Source: Candidatus Bathyarchaeota archaeon
GTDB lineage: Archaea > Thermoproteota > Bathyarchaeia > TCS64 > B23
Assembly (NCBI GenBank): GCA_029259285.1
Contig: JAPDJB010000168.1
Span: 1 to 6,406 of the forward strand
DNA: 6,406 nt
Direction: 5' to 3'
The translations under genes were made by a program, and so were the position numbers. Positions 5,757 to 6,406 of the stretch are shown piece after piece; the stretch's first letter is position 1; every line of letters begins with the position of its first letter. Under the pieces are notes generated by a model. The model saw only the letters and a list, made by a program, of their open reading frames with translations, was not told the origin of the DNA and did not search any database.

Positions 5757-6015
5757 ATAGGATTCCAAGTCTTATAGCTAGGTCGGTTGCGTTATACCCC
5801 TTCTTAAGTTTAACCATCGCCTTCTTCTCCCCCTTCGGCGTTATCAGCGTCCAGACCTTCTCCACGCCAACCCCATAGAGTTGCTCCACAGCCCTGGCGA
5901 TGTCATGCTTCGTAGCCCTGCGATCGACGATGAAGGTGATCTTGTTCTCACGCTCGATGAGGTTGACGGCCTTCTCCGTCATTAGGGGATACTTAATCAC
6001 CTCATGGGGCTTCAA
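5755..6015 (-). CDS. rpl23: 50S ribosomal protein uL23 (archaeal L23)
   Basis: The product has 86 residues, normal for archaea. It has the family pattern PLMTEKAVNLIERENKITF (10-28) and DRRATKHDIARAVEQLYGV (31-49), then VWTLITPKGEKKAMVKLKKG. uL23 sits at the exit of the peptide tunnel and is the docking site for signal recognition particle and other nascent-chain factors. The start is TTG 6015, which overlaps the uL4 stop codon as TTGA; GGTGAG five bases upstream is its ribosome binding site. No in-frame ATG exists near the conserved N-terminus, so the rare start is required. The order uL4-uL23-uL2-uS19 is the standard S10-cluster order. Confidence 0.97.
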   Translation of the reverse strand: MKPHEVIKYPLMTEKAVNLIERENKITFIVDRRATKHDIARAVEQLYGVGVEKVWTLITPKGEKKAMVKLKKGYNATDLAIRLGIL

Positions 6016-6086
6016 GGCTTCTCACCCCAAACCTTATCTAGAGCCTCAAAGGCCGAGCGAGACCAGATGACAAGCCTCCCAGGATG
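6012..6086 (-). CDS. rpl4: C-terminal tail of 50S ribosomal protein uL4, truncated at a chimeric junction
   Basis: In the frame offset from the mutase fragment, 24 residues precede a TGA (6014-6012) that overlaps the uL23 TTG. They open with HPGRLVIWSRSAFEAL, the conserved ending of archaeal uL4 (typically HPGRL followed by V/T-IW and SAFE). uL4 is exactly the gene expected here. Upstream of His (6086) the frame stops looking like uL4 and the mutase frame takes over. This is therefore the stub of a broken or mis-joined uL4 gene; about 230 or more residues are missing. It is too short for ordinary gene finding. Confidence 0.85.
   Translation of the reverse strand, partial: HPGRLVIWSRSAFEALDKVWGEKP
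6021..6026 (-). promoter_or_regulatory. Ribosome binding site deciding the TTG start of uL23
   Basis: GGTGAG (6026-6021) lies inside the uL4 tail, five bases before the TTG at 6015. This spacing supports the unusual start. Confidence 0.55.
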
Positions 6087-6406
6087 CGCTCCAGCCAGCC
6101 GACGCCATTCCCCCACATAGCGTCGTGGACGATGAGCAGCCCCGCCCGCTTTATGGGCTCCACGTCAATCAAATCCCTGAGGTGCTCGATATAGGCGGGG
6201 GCCGGATCGAAACGCTCCACCAGGCCACGCTCGATGGCCTCCTCCAAGGGGATGCGCCTCACCTCCTCGAGGGGCGGGATGCGGGCCTCGATCTCCCGGA
6301 GGCCCTGGGGGTCAATCGCCGCCCCGTGGCGGTCTCTTACCTTGAAGCCGTTGTCGGTGGGTGGGTTGTGACTGGCAGTGATGTTGATCGCTCCCGCGGC
6401 CCCCAG
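6038..6406 (-). CDS. Phosphoglucomutase/phosphomannomutase fragment, cut at both ends, probably foreign
   Basis: The frame is open from the window edge to a TAG at 6040-6038, giving 122 residues. Residues 1-111 belong to the alpha-D-phosphohexomutase family: INITASHNPPTDNGFK holds the active-site serine (Ser12) that carries the phosphate, and LLIVHDAMWGNGVGWLERIL (90-109) is the start of the second domain. These enzymes interconvert hexose 1- and 6-phosphates for glycan precursors. After GG at residue 111 the frame reads only LSSGLARPLRL, which is the uL4 tail out of frame. The rest of the second domain and the third and fourth domains are therefore missing. Eight of eleven arginine codons are CGN, whereas the archaeal genes here favour AGG/AGA. 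The wording looks bacterial to me, perhaps Chloroflexota-like (weak recollection). An internal start near 6262 would be spurious. Confidence 0.8.
   Translation of the reverse strand: MGAAGAINITASHNPPTDNGFKVRDRHGAAIDPQGLREIEARIPPLEEVRRIPLEEAIERGLVERFDPAPAYIEHLRDLIDVEPIKRAGLLIVHDAMWGNGVGWLERILGGLSSGLARPLRL

Noticed and set aside
6038..6262. A 74-residue stand-alone gene starting at 6262
   Set aside because: The family match extends upstream to the window edge and the last 11 residues are uL4 tail in the wrong frame, so this is the internal part of a mutase fragment.

Overview
The window looks like a fragment of a thermophilic archaeal genome, most likely from a metagenome or single cell. The ribosomal proteins uS19, uL2, uL23 and the tail of uL4 are of the archaeal/eukaryotic type. 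GTG and TTG starts are common, AGG/AGA dominate the arginine codons, and several genes have a TATA box about 27-30 bases before the start codon, implying leaderless transcripts. The lineage is not certain; I would guess a Thermoproteota/TACK-like archaeon.

Left part (1-1594, minus): one long reading frame, cut by the window edge, encodes a signal peptide, a long extracytoplasmic beta-rich region with five N-glycosylation sequons, one transmembrane segment and a long charged helical/coiled-coil cytosolic tail. By eye it resembles eukaryotic ribophorin I (OST1), a subunit of the oligosaccharyltransferase, in several successive segments, including the cytosolic helical tail that contacts the ribosome in mammals. 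This is the most interesting item here.

Middle (1595-4597): a 133-base divergent promoter region separates it from a tight plus-strand run: a two-CBS-domain protein with a C-terminal zinc ribbon, a Mut7-C/PIN-like RNase with a zinc ribbon, an AMMECR1-family protein and a MurG-like GT-B glycosyltransferase. Gaps are 12 and 0 bases, then a 4-base TTGA contact, so this is probably one operon, with a possible second promoter ahead of AMMECR1.

Right part (4599-6086, minus): the archaeal S10-cluster order uL4 (tail only), uL23, uL2, uS19. uS19 ends one base from the stop of the convergent glycosyltransferase gene, so uL22, uS3 and the rest of the usual cluster do not follow it.

Right edge (about 6072-6406, minus): the uL4 tail is fused, at a stretch that reads sensibly in both genes, to a fragment of a bacterial-looking phosphoglucomutase/phosphomannomutase in a different frame and with different arginine codon use. 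I read this as a chimera, from assembly or amplification, or less likely a real rearrangement. Nothing to the right of about 6088 should be assigned to this archaeon without checking.

The two ends of the archaeal part share a loose theme: glycosyl transfer (ribophorin-like protein, glycosyltransferase) next to translation (ribosomal proteins, putative RNase). That link is inference from neighbourhood only.
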